Positions 1-11,411 of a DNA stretch of 64,000 bases are shown in pieces. The DNA is from Clusia tigrina (Eukaryota; Arthropoda; Insecta; Diptera; Clusiidae), in contig OV050030.1 of NCBI GenBank assembly GCA_920105625.2, positions 28,700,516-28,764,515 of the forward strand, written 5' to 3'. How positions within the stretch are numbered: the first letter of the stretch is position 1; each line of letters opens with the position of its first letter. A program made the position numbers and the translations under genes. The notes under the pieces were generated by a model. It worked only from the letters and a program-made list of their open reading frames with translations. It was not told the origin of the DNA and ran no database searches.

Positions 1-439
1 CCTTCATTTTTGTTTTTTTGAGTCCCTTTGAAGAAGTCAAGATCACAATTTAATTTCTTTGTAGAAGGATGTAGATGCTGGATGATACCAATGTCTGTGA
101 AAATTGTTTTAAATTCTTTAATATGCAACCATAGCTTGATTTCAATCGGTCAAGATTTAGTGCAAAGCATTTCGCTAACTGCTTCGCAGTGTTCAGTTTT
201 AATCTGAATTTTATCAGTAGTACGGCTGCCATATGATATATGATGTGAATGGGGATTGAACAGATGAGTCCCATACACCTTCTGAGGTTCGCGTTACAAC
301 AAGTTTGGAGTTTTTTCAATGCTGTTTTATTAATGTTTGCAAAAGTAGATGTCGCATATTTTAGTTTAGCACGAGCAAAAGCTTTGTAAAGATATAAGGC
401 TTTAATTGGTTGGATGCCAAATTTACATCCGCTGAGTAT

Positions 440-2087
440 GTTAAGAAAATTGTATTTTTAGTTTGTGGCTGAAACTATTTGATTTACATGTTCCGTTGCT
501 GCATTATTCGATGTAATGTATGTTCCTAAGTATTTGATTTTCTGTACTTGTTTGATGGTAATATTATTTAGTTGAATGGCTATGTTTTTACTCCTATTGT
601 TGAAGTGGATGATTTTGGATTTTTGAAAGTTGAAAGAAAGGTCAAGATTTTTACATAGTTGAGCGAAGGTTTGGATTTTCTCCATTATAATGTGTATAGC
701 ATTATTCACATTTTTGTGGTGTACAGTGAAGAAGAAATCTTCTGCAAATTGGAATATATTACAGTTGACATCAGTGATTTGATGGAGAGAGACTGTATAA
801 AGGTTGAAGAGAATGGGACTGAGCCCACTGCCTTAGCATACACCTTGATTTGTGTTTAATGCGGCAGTTCCCAGGGTTAGCGTTCTATTTAAAGAAAATC
901 GCAGAACCAGTTGATTATTTTGTTATCAAAGTTATTGAGGATGTTACGAAGTTTCTAAATATTAACGCAATCGAAAGCTTTGCTAATATCTAAGCATATA
1001 CCCAGCACTTGCATTTTTCGAGATTTTAAATGCATCACATTGTTTATGAGATCATTAATGCACATAGAAGTAGAGTGAAATTTTCTAAATTCGTAAGATC
1101 TTGCTGGCAGTAGGTTAGTTTCATCAATATGACTGTCAATTTTAAGTTTCATAAGCCCTTCGGTAATTTTTAGAAAAGTTGGTAGGAGACTTATTGGTCT
1201 ATAATTTTTAATATATGCAGGATTCGAGTTCTTCTTGAGTATAGGGATGATTTTAATTATTCTCCATTCTTCTGGTATGTCGCCTTTTTCCCATATTTTT
1301 AGAATTACATTGAAGATATTAAGCTTTTGATCCATTGCTGAAGGATGTTGTAGGAGATTCCGTCCCATCCAGGGGCTGAATGTGGATTTCTTAAATTTAA
1401 AAATGTTTCGAACTGTTGGAATGTGGCTAGCGGAGTTGTTGAAGGAATGTTCAAGGTTGAAAGCTGGTTTGTTAGGGGTGTGGTGCTTGGTGATTGGATA
1501 GAGATTTGTTGGAGGAGTTCATAGTTCTGCTCCTTTGTAAAGGAATTGCCAACTTTCTTCTCCTGTTCATACTTTTTCACTCTGTTGATCATACCCCACC
1601 AATCCTGTATTGAAGGAGGGTTGGACAAGTCTGCTATTAACGTTTGGAAATTTGTTCTTTTAATTACCACTAAATACCTGGTTAGAGCTTCCTGTGTTTC
1701 ATTAAGTTGGATGCAGTCTTCGAATTCTTTGGTGGTGTAATATTTAAGTCGGGTAGCATTGCGAATCCTGATAAGTCTTTCTGTTTCGGAATTCCACCAC
1801 CTTTTTGGTATATATTTGTTATCTTTTAGTTTTATAGTGTTTTTCTTAATTGTGTTTCTAATTAAATTTGAAATATCAGAAATGTTATCTGAAAATTCAA
1901 TGTTGGGTAGATCCTGTAGGAGTTTAGAAAAGATTAGTTTTGAGTGCTGTGGTGCATCCTTTTGGAATTTTTTAATACTTATAATTATCGGAAGATGATT
2001 GCTGTTGGTGACTACTTTTTTGGTGGCTACTTTTTTGGCAAGCCCATTTGAAGTTAGTTGGTTGTTTGTTAATAAATGTAAGATCAA
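440..2087 (-). pseudogene. LINE reverse transcriptase, frameshifted
   Basis: Two overlapping minus-strand frames (2087-1305 and 1368-955) and a third (709-458) encode successive RT pieces. The first ends in PHSAPGWDGISYNIL, matching the usual PGxDGI motif. The second holds WRIIKIIPILKK, NYRPISLLPT and LDISKAFDCVN, the fingers and first-aspartate palm motif. The third holds thumb motifs (SFNFQKSK, KIKYLGTYI). The stretch carrying the YADD active site, between 955 and 709, is broken by stops. It is a relic of an enzyme that copies the element's RNA at the target. Confidence 0.82.
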
Positions 2088-2640
2088 GCACTGAGCTAAT
2101 ATCCCGAGTTTTATATGTTGGAGAACCGTCTATAATGTAGAGAAAGTCGTTATTGATAGCAGTATTATCATGAGCAAGTCCTTTCGCATCTCCAGATGGG
2201 CTTCCCCAAGCTGTCGATTTAGCGTTGAAGTCTCCTCCTATTATTGTAGTTTTGTTTAAAGAGTGCAAATACGAAGAAATTTTCTCTGTTTCTATTTTGA
2301 AAAATTCTGTGGATTTGTTTGGTGGGAAATAAGAGCTGATAATGTTGAAATTTTGTTTTAAGTTCAGTGTAGATACGCCGATGCATTCTGCTTATGTTGG
2401 GATTTTTAAAATTGAAAATTTAATTTTTCTGTTGATGTAGATGCCGACGCCTCCGTAGCCATCATCTCGGGCTTTATGCGCGAATTTTTACTTGGCCAGA
2501 CTGGCACTTGCATTATTTTTGAGCCATGTTTCACTTATGATTGCGATGTCTATTTTATTTGTTTGTAAAAAAATGTCATATTTCAGAGAAAGAGAATTAA
2601 TCAGATTTGTGATTTGATTTAGTTGTGGTAGAATATTATT
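1972..2640 (-). pseudogene. LINE AP-like endonuclease domain, degenerate
   Basis: Read on the minus strand, the domain begins near 2630 with a segment containing IISETWLKNN, the family's Glu-bearing motif. It continues through an open stretch to IIGGDFNAKSTAWGS near 2250-2205, the GDFNAKxxxWG signature that holds catalytic and metal-binding residues. A SSVLDLTF segment near 2095 matches the late endonuclease region (SxxDLTF). This enzyme nicks target DNA to prime reverse transcription. At least one premature stop and a frame change break it, so it is not functional. The identification rests on several conserved motifs in the right order. Confidence 0.8.
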
Positions 2641-2650
2641 TAATTATGCT

Positions 2651-4191
2651 ATGTTGATGCTCTAGAATGATGTAATGAAAGAGATGCTAACTTCGAATAA
2701 CAAACTGAAGTATAACAAATTATCTACCGACGGTTGTATTACAGCATAACTCCAAAAATAATTGCTGATGTGGATTCTGGATAGTATGGAGCTACCAGAA
2801 AACTTTGTCAGTATTTCAGACACGATATGAAATATATTATTATTATTTTTTTTTTATTCAGATAAGCAACAAATCACTAGTAACATATTAAATAATAATG
2901 CATAAATATATTAAATTCGTTTTAATTATTGGGATAGAATCATTTGGAACTAGATTTGACGAATTATTTGGCGGACCCAGAAGTAAGCTTGGATCAATTG
3001 GAACCAATGCTAACCAAGCATTCCTTCTTTCGGAAAAATCTTTGATTGCGTGGTTTGGAAGAAAATTTTGCAGGCATTTGTTGAGGAAATCTCAAACTGA
3101 ATGCTAATAATGTTAGCGAAGAAAACAAATTGAAGAAAAACAGAGTAATGCGACTCAACCACAATGTCGCAAAATTTGTTTACGTCTGAAGCGATGTCAT
3201 ATAAAGTAACGACAACATTCACCCCATATTACAAAATTTACAAAGATAGTAGAATATGTTTCGTTCACCCAGCTGCATATTATGATGTAGGTATTGTTGT
3301 AGCTACTACGAAATAAATGATATCCTTCAAAAATAGCACGACAGAATCACACTTTTATCGCTCAAATTGTGAGTAATGAGAATACAAAATGTTCAAGTCG
3401 GAAGAATATTTTAATGGTTGAGGAAAATGTTTGGACCTGTTGAAGTATGTTATCCCCTAAGAAAAAACGTTTGTAAATGTGTTATTGTAAATATATTATA
3501 AATGCGTCTAAGTTCATAAGAGTACATTAATAAATATATTGCTAATGGCAAGTTCATATCGATTGATGAATCTTGTCAATATGGAAATATTTTTCTATAA
3601 AAAGACAAGAAATTTCTATGTTTGGTTTGGACCAGATTTCATTTCGAATTTAAATGTTTCAAACAGAGTTCAAAGTGACTATGAAGAACGATCTTAGATA
3701 TACGAGCAAAGGAATTATATGGTGTGTCAAAAGTAGCTGTGTTAAATACTATAATCCCTGATCTCCACGGCTGCAACACACAGAACGAGTAATATTTCAA
3801 AATTTAATATAAGAGGAAACCGCATTGAGTATGGCTTCATGTTTTTAACACTATGCCTTAAGGAACTCCAGTTTAAGACCAGTTTGCTGAGAGAGTTTAT
3901 ATAATAATATTGTACGATTCCTTAAGCTTAGCGACTGGAGTGACTACGTTATCCTTCTTGGATTTTGAATCGCTGAAATTAGACCTACCTTGGAGAGCTA
4001 TTGAGAACTTCCAAAAATGACAGTGTATGAAGAACTTTATAAAAAATTGGTCCATGCACATTTAAATTTAGTAAATTGTATGAAATTTACCAATTCTCGG
4101 AGAAGCCCAGATGGAATTTTAAAAGAAAATTCAATTTTACAGATTTGCGACTGCTACTTTGAGATATTCTATCATTCTTGATGTGTTGCTG

Positions 4192-4225
<34 letters not shown>

Positions 4226-5648
4226 CCTCTCTCTCCCTCTCTCTCTCCCTCTCTCTCTCCCGCTCTCTCGAACTTTCTAATGCTATAGATTATTGATGAG
4301 ATTACTGATAAGTCCTTAAACTTATTGTAGCGCATTCTCATTCCGGTATACTATTTTAATCATGTACAATGATGCGGTCTTGGTTAGGCTAATGGACAGA
4401 ATTTTCTAGTTCAAGAGAGATTATTGTGAAAATAGACTCCATAAGGAAATAGCTGGCAGTCAATACCGAATTGAAAGCTGCAGTGATGTTTTGAAGTCCT
4501 GTTAAATTAAACTAGTTTTATTAAAGGTGAATTATCAATACACAATCCACAAACAAGAAATTCCAACAGATTTTTTTAAGTATTCAAATGAGTCAAAATG
4601 TTAATCTTTTCAAACCCTGGGACGCGGAAGCAGTAAGTTTAAGTGGCTGTCAAGGGCACGAACACTCGGCCAGAAGACACACTTTGGCCATACATAGGTC
4701 TAAGAACAGAAAATACTGAAAAATATTGTACAAGCAGAAACTCATGTAAACAATGATAGAAAATTTGTTATAATAAAATGGAGAAAACGGAGACCCCTCA
4801 AACGGAGTACTATCCAACGGAGTATCCAAAACGGAGTACATAATGGTGATCATAGATTTTGAGTATATACTTAGTTCAAACCAAAGTCGCAAAGGATATC
4901 TACATACAAAGCCGATCAGTCCAAGAATGATAGTATACAGAGAGAACAGATCATTAGAACTAGAATATACATTTGCAGAAAATCTTTTATGAATACATCC
5001 ACAAATCAAGAAGTACCAAAAGCGATCAATTACAGATATCTGGGGCAGACTGACCTGCAGATGAATAAATCAATTAAAGTAAAATAAAATTGTGTATACA
5101 GTACTGATAGAGAGAGTTCCAGCGATGTTTTTTTCGTATACCTTGACTTACAGTTGGATGATAAGCCTTGAGTTCCAAAGAGGCTAAAATTACACAAATT
5201 ACTGCAACTACTATTTTTTGTAATATATTAGAAATCCCTCCCAACATCAAAGGCAAACGTTTATCAATTAAACCATATATGCAAATTAAAAAAAAAGAAA
5301 AGATATCAGGGGGCTGAATATCGATAGTACGATGGGTGAAGCAATTCGCAATTAATGTTGCTATGAAAACGATAATTATGTGTTCCATGGCATTTGTTTT
5401 GATGGAAGATAATTTTCTCTTAATAAAATTTTAAATATGAGTTTTCAAGTGATGTGATAATGTATTATATTGTGTATAATGGCTATAGACAAGCAGCGGA
5501 CGATACCAGTGAGACCAACTAGCTACCCTTTCCGTTATCCCTTTCCATCTCTCTCTGTCTATCTTTATATGTCTCTATGTATTCTGTATTTCTCTAAGTA
5601 TCTGACTCAATCTTAATCTCTCTCTCTTTCTCTCGATTCTTATCTGTA
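2651..5648. other. No gene recognised; AT-rich, one CT microsatellite
   Basis: I see no recognisable protein, RNA gene or transposon end here apart from the CT repeat listed separately. Short open frames on the minus strand at 4650-5009 and 5074-5388 are hydrophobic, but they show no family motif and no clear splice context, so I do not call them. Confidence 0.5.
4190..4269. repeat. CT-rich microsatellite
   Basis: About 80 bases of (CT)n interrupted by CCC. The minus-strand GA repeat gives a spurious Arg/Glu-rich open frame. Confidence 0.95.
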
Positions 5649-5656
5649 GTTGTATC

Positions 5657-5986
5657 CAGTGTTGCCGTTTTCACTTCGATTGAAGTGTTTCACTTCATTT
5701 TGAATTCGAACACTTCCGCACTTCCTCTCTAACAGAAACACTTCGATTTTCGAGGGAATCAGGCTAATTCTATATAATTGAAATATATCAGTTTTTCTAA
5801 GTACTAAGTACTTTTTTAATTTTTTCCAAATTATTACTTAAGTAAAGTAAGTTCTAAAGAATAAATTTTATATAACAAGGTAGGTTCTAAAGATTATTTT
5901 CACATATGAACACTTCGAAAAACCTGAAAACACTTCACTTTTCAGCGCATTTCACTTCGCTTGCAAATTTAAGAACGGCAACACTG
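5657..5986. mobile_element. hAT-type MITE with 8 bp target duplication
   Basis: The element starts CAGTGTTGCCGTT and ends with the exact reverse complement. It is flanked by GTTGTATC (5649-5656) and GTTATATC (5987-5994), an 8 bp target duplication with one mismatch. Length 330 bp with no coding capacity. The interior near both ends is crowded with the pentamer ACTTC and its complement, often inside CACTTC, resembling the subterminal motifs that hAT transposases bind. The 8 bp duplication and CAGTG terminus are typical of hAT elements. It would need a transposase supplied in trans; none is in this window. Confidence 0.8.
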
Positions 5987-6002
5987 GTTATATCGTTGAA
6001 TA

Positions 6003-6243
6003 ACTCAGTCTCTCTCTCTCTCTGTATATCTCTCTCGGTCTCACCGTATGTCCAGAAAATACAAAGAAATGACTCTTGTTTTGCAAGTTTAAGTGTCCCG
6101 TCTCTGTGGTCACTGGTATATTTTTCTGACCCTTTTTTATTTCTGTAGCGCTACATCACTATCTCACCCTCTCTATCTCCTTCTCTCCCTCTATCTCCCT
6201 CTCTCTCTCCGTCTGTCTCCCTCTCTCTCTCCCTCTCTCTCAC
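6003..6243. repeat. Two CT-rich simple-repeat blocks
   Basis: CT-rich blocks at about 6009-6040 and 6161-6243 flank a short unique stretch. A further CT-rich stretch lies at about 5546-5634, before the MITE. A poly-T run follows near 6306-6321. Confidence 0.85.
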
Positions 6244-6321
6244 CTCGCTTCCCAATTGATAGTCTTCATTGCACACCCAATTATAAAATATTTTTTATAT
6301 TCCATTTTTTTTTTTTTTTTG

Positions 6322-7084
6322 ATTAGGAGATATAGATTCATTCATCATTCATTCAATTCATTTGATAATAAAAGATTTTTGATCTATGAAGAGTATCCAC
6401 AGGCGATCAGCCATATTATTACTCAAGAGATGTTTCGATTATGGAGATTATTAATAATCGCCGAATATTAGCAAATATGATCCTTCATTCACGTTATAAT
6501 ATTATTTAAATAACTTTGTAGTGAAACGAACCAAATGAGCAGTATCGTACTTTTAGCACATACTGCCAGTACTCTGATTCACTGGTTCTGTGGAGAAATG
6601 TGCTAACCGCGAAATAGCTCAGAACTGCCAACTGTATCTTACCAATCTAACCAAATAGAAATTCTTCAGTATCTATAGCTGAAAAGAAAGCATTAAAGGG
6701 TTAAATATGATGTACTTCTAAATGAATTCCAGTGAAGAAGTGAATGAGAACTGGACTTCAGTTTATACAAATAACACTGTTTCAATCGCAATGGTTCCGT
6801 TTTTTTTCTGAACTATACTGCAAAGTTAAATATTAAAGTTAAGAAGATTTTGCGAATCGTTAGATAGTTATCAATATTTATATTTATTGAACTTATGGTT
6901 TTGCAAATGTTCGAATCGAATTAGTGCACTGCAGTGAATAGTCCATTAAAATGAACTGAACAAGTTTGGTAATCTTCATGGATTTCTTTATGCCCAAGAA
7001 AAAAATCCGCACTTGATGAGGAATTGCTAGTCTTGAATACTAAAAAAAAAGGAATGCAAAATGAGGTATATAAGCCCTTGAAAA
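6322..7084. other. No gene recognised
   Basis: AT-rich sequence with short open frames only. I see no motif, repeat or element end. Confidence 0.5.
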
Positions 7085-7139
7085 TAAATGAAATAAGGAA
7101 CACTCTATTCGGAAAAATAGTTTTATTTTTCAACATAGT

Positions 7140-8347
7140 CTCGTTTTAGCTGGATACACTTCATTCAACGTTTCTTCAATTTGTTGATGCCCTCCAAATA
7201 ATACGAGATATCAAAATAGCCGTTTGTTTCATCGATGACCTCTTTATTCGACCCAAACCTCTTACCGCCGAGCCATACCTTATATTTGGAAGCAGAATAT
7301 AGTCGCAGGGGGCAGAATATCAAGAATATGCTGGATGAGGGAGCAATTCGTGACCTAATGCATGTGACTTTGTCATTGTGAGTGAGTTCTTGTGCGCCGA
7401 TGCGATGTCCTGGTGGAAGAGAACTTTATACTAGCCAAATGCGGTAGATTTTGCCTCAAATCGGCATCGAATCGGTCTAACAGCTCTGCATAATATGTGC
7501 CAGGGATCGTTTTACACTTTTCAAGGTAATCCATGTGAATGACACCGCGCGAGTAATGATATTAGAAATCACAAGTAATAATAATAAATTAAACACATAA
7601 GACGTTCTTTCTCTTTATTGTTTGAGTTCTCACTGTATACTGATTCGTTAGTCCCATCACCACCAACAATCTATCTCAAGCCAAGCAGCGGCGGCGCCAG
7701 ATATGCACAAGTCAGAAAATGCTCTGTGGTCATGACAGGCATTGATATATCATGTGATGGTGCATGATACATAACTCGCGCATCCCAAATTTGCGTCGCC
7801 ATAACCTTGTTGGCCCACAGACTCACCACGGCCTTCTGCGCCTTTGTTTCACCAGAAAAAGATTCACCACTATCCCGACTGTTCCTTGGTCTCTGGTGTG
7901 TTGTGATGAATCCATGAAACTGCGCCAAAACTCGTTCGGATTACGAATTAACATTACCAAACACTCCTTTGAAGTTGTCAAACGATTGCGTTTGTTGTCC
8001 ATAGTGAGCAATACATTTTTCATATCCAAATATTCATCCAAAATTGAAATTACTGATCTATGTGATAAGCCTGTAGCCTCTTCAAGTTCGTGCACCTTCA
8101 CTAGCCGATCGTCCAATACCGTTTATTTGATATACCGTTTCTGGTGTGGTGACTTCAGTTGGGGGACTAGAAAGTTCGGGGTCACTTGTGCTGGTACGAC
8201 TGCACCGAAAGTGAGTAAACAGTGGTGGAGGGTTTCAATGGAAGGTGAAGAGCCTCCATAAGACTTTTTCAGTTTTTGTTTGCTTTGCGTGATGATTTTT
8301 TTGCGCAAAAAATTGTATTTAATGAGCACACGGAATTCACTTTCTTA
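7140..8347 (-). pseudogene. mariner transposase, broken
   Basis: On the minus strand the N-terminal part reads EFRVLIKYNFL near 8335 and KKSYGGSSPSIET near 8255, the usual helix-turn-helix region of mariner transposases. Next come VKVHELEEATGLSHRSVISIL (8105-8040 region) and TTSKECLVMLIRNPNEF (about 7990-7915), then a KVMATQIWDAR segment just before the solo-LTR-like insert. After it follow MDYLEKCKTIPGTYYAEL and LLDRFDADLRQ near 7535-7440. The C-terminal third, including the catalytic HxDNAP and YSPDLAP motifs, is missing or unrecognisable. Several frame changes are present. Such enzymes cut and paste by a D,D34D triad; this one is dead. Confidence 0.75.
7552..7776 (-). mobile_element. Solo-LTR-like insertion with CGCG target duplication
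   Basis: This 225 bp segment interrupts the mariner transposase exactly between CGCG (7548-7551) and a second CGCG (7777-7780). A sister mariner at about 59.27 kb shows the uninterrupted sequence. On the minus strand it starts AGTTATGTAT and ends ATCATTACT, with an AATAAA signal about 60 bases before the end. These are the terminal features of errantivirus LTRs, and a 4 bp alternating pyrimidine-purine target fits that family. The internal part would have been lost by LTR recombination. It differs in sequence from the LTRs of the 11 kb provirus. Confidence 0.6.
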
Positions 8348-8923
8348 TGCGGCCCATAGACGATACATCATCATCATACTCATATATAACACTATGTGTG
8401 AAAAAGAGAGAAAATATGCATGTATGTGTCACACAGACATGATCTCGCTGTGATCACTGACTGATCATCGAAAATCTAATTCATTTAGATTTTGAGGGGA
8501 AATTTTATTACGATGTTGATCATGATGTATGGATGATCGTCATTTGTGGGCAATTTACATGCAAATTCTGTTCATTTGAGTTTGAGTGCCAATGTGTGAA
8601 GATGTGTGCGGACAAAAATAATAAAAATGTGTTTCTGCTGGAGTCCCTTGAATGCTATTGTACTATTTTTTTTTGGTACCTTTCTTTCATCCAAAATAGT
8701 TTTTTTTATTTTTTTACAATTTTTCCCTGCACAGTACAAGCGCTAGCGCACACAAAACTTCGCTAGCGCTAGCGCACACAAAACTTCCGACAGAGACATG
8801 ACAACCCCACTCGACGACTACGAAAAAATGATGATCTTCGATTTTGATCACTCGTCTGTGGCGGAGCTTCATTCAACACGTACACGAATTAGTATGATCA
8901 TGATGTATCGTCTGTGGGCCGCA
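8348..8923. mobile_element. MITE, probably PIF/Harbinger type, TTA target duplication
   Basis: The termini are imperfect inverted repeats of about 36 bp: TGCGGCCCATAGACGATACA at the left and its counterpart at the right, with few mismatches. TTA flanks both ends (8345-8347 and 8924-8926). A 3 bp TWA duplication is the hallmark of PIF/Harbinger elements. The 576 bp interior has no transposase. It contains repeated TGATCA-rich pieces, an internal partial copy of the end near 8518-8550, and two copies of CGCTAGCGCACACAAAACTT at 8741-8760 and 8767-8786. It sits inside the N-terminal coding end of the mariner and so is younger than it. Confidence 0.68.
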
Positions 8924-9060
8924 TTAGATTTTTGCGAAAATTATCGTGGACGTCTAATTCAATAAATGCCAAAACTATTAGGCAGATCAGTCAGATAATT
9001 AAGGTGCGTTCTTCTGAAAGATGATTCTTGACAAACTAAATGTTGGATAACCCGTTGCAA

Positions 9061-10899
9061 AATATTCATGCCCAAAAAATGAACAAACTGAAATTATCCC
9101 CCAAGTCTCAAGCTAGTATACAAAGTAGAGGACAGTCGATCTCACAAATTGTATGTTAATAAACAGGGCATGCGTTTAATTAATGGCATAGAATAATTTC
9201 AATAAAACTTTACGAGCTGCTCAAACGCAAAACATTGTTGGAAATATATAAATATGTGTATGAGAAGTGCGCCAATGTTCACAGCGGGTTAAGGGAAGAT
9301 TGTCAGCTTTAGCAGTAAAGAAACTTTTATAAAACTTTGAAGTTTCTTTACATCTGAACAAACTGTCCTTATTTCAATTGCATCTAATAATTATAATTTG
9401 TGAAAGCAGAACAAATGATTGACGATTGATAATTAACAAAAATATTTCGTCTTCATTGATCGAATAATATTTAATTTATTCTGGAGAAAAGTTTAATTTG
9501 GAGTGCCATTTAGCAGGATATTTATTTCAAAAGACTTGTTTTCCATATTAATGAAAAGTTTCTTACTACCAGATACATTTATTACAAACACATATAACAC
9601 AGGTACATTCAGGCGCCATCACCAACTCTTCGTGGGTCTCTGTATTAGTACTATTTTCATTTTTCCGTCACATTCTTGACAACGTGGTGCATTTTGCCTT
9701 AGCATTACTCTAATGATGCCCCACTACAAACGACTTTGTTTAAAAATGTCCTTCAGATTTCAAATTATGCATTTAAGTTTACAGTGGGCGTAAGATAATC
9801 TTCAAAGGGATGCTAGATTTTATAAATAATACAGCCTTCAAAGTTGTATGGTTATATCTTGAATTAATCACTGATCGCTGGCCCGGTACTAAATAGTGAT
9901 CGTTGTACTCATCTATAGCTAGATATAGAGTGTACTATCCTATAGATAGAGCTATAGATCGAGAGTTCCTCATCACAATTAAACAGAGGAAAGTCATCGT
10001 TATATTTTCTTAGAGATTTCAGAGTATTTGCACTAACTGAATGTGAATAGTTAATTTTCTGATCTCAGATATCAACAATCTCAAATCACCGGATTTATTA
10101 ACTAAAAAAATTTGTACTATCCCAAATCCAATTCATTTCAGAAGTCTATGTAGAAGATTGAAATTTCCAGAGGCTAATTTGAGACATACTAGGAAAAGTG
10201 GGTTTAGGAAATGTGCTGAAATGAATACATATAAGTATAAATAAATATAAGTAATGAAGTTAGACTAGAAAATGTATGTAATTTTCTTATACGCCTTTTG
10301 TCCGTCTTGTGAAGATAGTGATCTATTATCAATCTTACAATCGTCTTCATTCTAAGTCAGTATTTGATAGACCCTTAATATCATTTCCAAACATAAACAT
10401 AAACTAATCGATTAATATAATTTTCATTTACGCCTCTCTGCATATGAGCCGCACAATCCCATTATAACTAATCCGCAACTTATCAACAAAAATTCGTGTG
10501 CGGCAACACGTAGTGAAAAGTATTGCATTGTTAAAGTATGTACTTAAAAGGACTCCTCTACCGATATACACACACTTATTCAAACACACACACACACAGC
10601 CATATTTTTGCTATGCATACAAATATATTTACTATGGCATACAAAAATTTTCGCAAGTAGCAAGCTCCAAATAACTAAATCCCCCCACAAACTAAATAGA
10701 GAAAGAAAACCTTAGCAATCGGTAGCCATATCAGACGACCCAAAATAAGAGTGATAAGCATCACAAGTGTATGAAGGGGGAGACAGAGTGGGAGGGAGTG
10801 CAGGCGTATCACTCGTTTAATACACATTTCAAATGACATATTTAACGTTTTTGCGGCTTAGAGACTACCACGCTGGCCAAAGGCGAAGTCGGAGGAAGA
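9061..10899. other. No gene recognised
   Basis: AT-rich sequence with a short CA tract near 10580-10600. I see no transposon motif and no convincing coding frame. Confidence 0.5.
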
Positions 10900-11073
10900 A
10901 TGGAGGGTAAAATAGTGCTTTTGCTTGTTTTGGTTGCTTCGTTGTTTTATTTTTTGCGTGCTTTTTCCCTGTTGTTGTATGGGGGGTTGGCAGTGGAAAA
11001 GACTACTTGCTATCAGGTTTGTGGTGGTTGCAGACAGCCAACACGATATGCAAGCATCCCCATGAGAGTGTAA
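10900..11073 (+). CDS. Short open frame with hydrophobic start, closed by the provirus insertion
   Basis: An ATG at 10900 opens 57 codons. Residues 1-30 are strongly hydrophobic (LLLVLVASLFYF), like a signal peptide or membrane anchor. The following part contains a CYQVCGGC cluster. The stop TAA is made from the last two bases of the target duplication plus the first base of the LTR. Without the provirus the frame would run nine codons further, to a TAA just before 18620. No homologue is recognised. A T-rich stretch can give hydrophobic codons by chance, so this may not be a gene at all. Confidence 0.18.
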   Translation: MEGKIVLLLVLVASLFYFLRAFSLLLYGGLAVEKTTCYQVCGGCRQPTRYASIPMRV

Positions 11074-11394
11074 GTTAACGATAATTAAGTTAACAATAAT
11101 TATATTTTTTTCTTGGTCTTTATTAAGTCCAACTTCAATTCAAGCTAATCAACAAAAGCTAAATTGCTGACGCTGTGTCTGCAATACTTCCTGCACGAGC
11201 CAACCGCTGCACTGCTCCAACGCTGTCGCTAACCGCTGCACTGCTTCAACGCTGCCGCTATTTGAATTTAAGTTAAGTTATCAAAAAATTGTAAGTTAGT
11301 TCTTGTTTTGAATTCAATAAATAAAGTTTAACATCAGAGTTTCTCTCTGATGTTTATTTTTTAAAAAATCAAAAAATAATGAAATAAGTTAATT
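11073..11394 (+). repeat. 5' LTR
   Basis: 322 bp, beginning AGTTAACGATAATTAAGTTA. It carries overlapping AATAAA signals at 11316-11321 and 11320-11325. Just after them is a perfect 10 bp stem (11330-11339 with 11345-11354, loop TTTCT). Matches the 3' LTR base for base as far as I can read. I did not assign the U3/R/U5 borders. Confidence 0.96.
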
Positions 11395-11411
11395 GGCGCC
11401 CAACGTCGTGG
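11394..11411 (+). promoter_or_regulatory. Primer binding site, tRNA-Lys type
   Basis: TGGCGCCCAACGTCGTGG begins at the last base of the 5' LTR. The first 13 bases match the primer site used by gypsy and other errantiviruses that prime from tRNA-Lys; the rest diverges. Minus-strand DNA synthesis would start here. Confidence 0.88.

Larger units (their letters stand above)
1..2650 (-). mobile_element. Non-LTR retrotransposon (LINE) ORF2 fragment, runs off left edge
   Basis: Minus-strand protein fragments appear in the order expected of a LINE ORF2: an AP-type endonuclease at the high coordinates, then reverse transcriptase fingers and palm, then RT thumb near 458-709. The 5' end lies near 2650, at or near the start of the endonuclease, so ORF1 is absent. 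The 3' end is outside the window. Frames change several times and stops occur, so the copy is dead. The endonuclease plus RT layout fits the I/Jockey group, but I cannot fix the clade. The left limit of the copy is not visible. Confidence 0.85.
7085..9060 (-). mobile_element. Degenerate mariner-type transposon with two nested insertions
   Basis: Minus-strand transposase remains run from about 8347 down to about 7140. The left end carries ACACTCTATTC about 25-35 bases outside the coding remains; the same string sits at the matching place in the copy near 58.87 kb, suggesting a shared terminus. The right end is less clear. A 30-base stretch near 9011-9045 resembles the 59.8 kb copy, so the element probably reached there. 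Two later insertions split it: a solo-LTR-like piece at 7552-7776 and a MITE at 8348-8923. Ends are approximate. Confidence 0.65.

Noticed and set aside
4087..4341. Arg/Glu-rich minus-strand frame
   Set aside because: Produced by the CT microsatellite.
4650..5388. Two adjacent hydrophobic minus-strand open frames, briefly considered as a chemoreceptor-like gene
   Set aside because: No family motif, no shared frame or credible splice sites, and AT-rich DNA readily gives hydrophobic codons.
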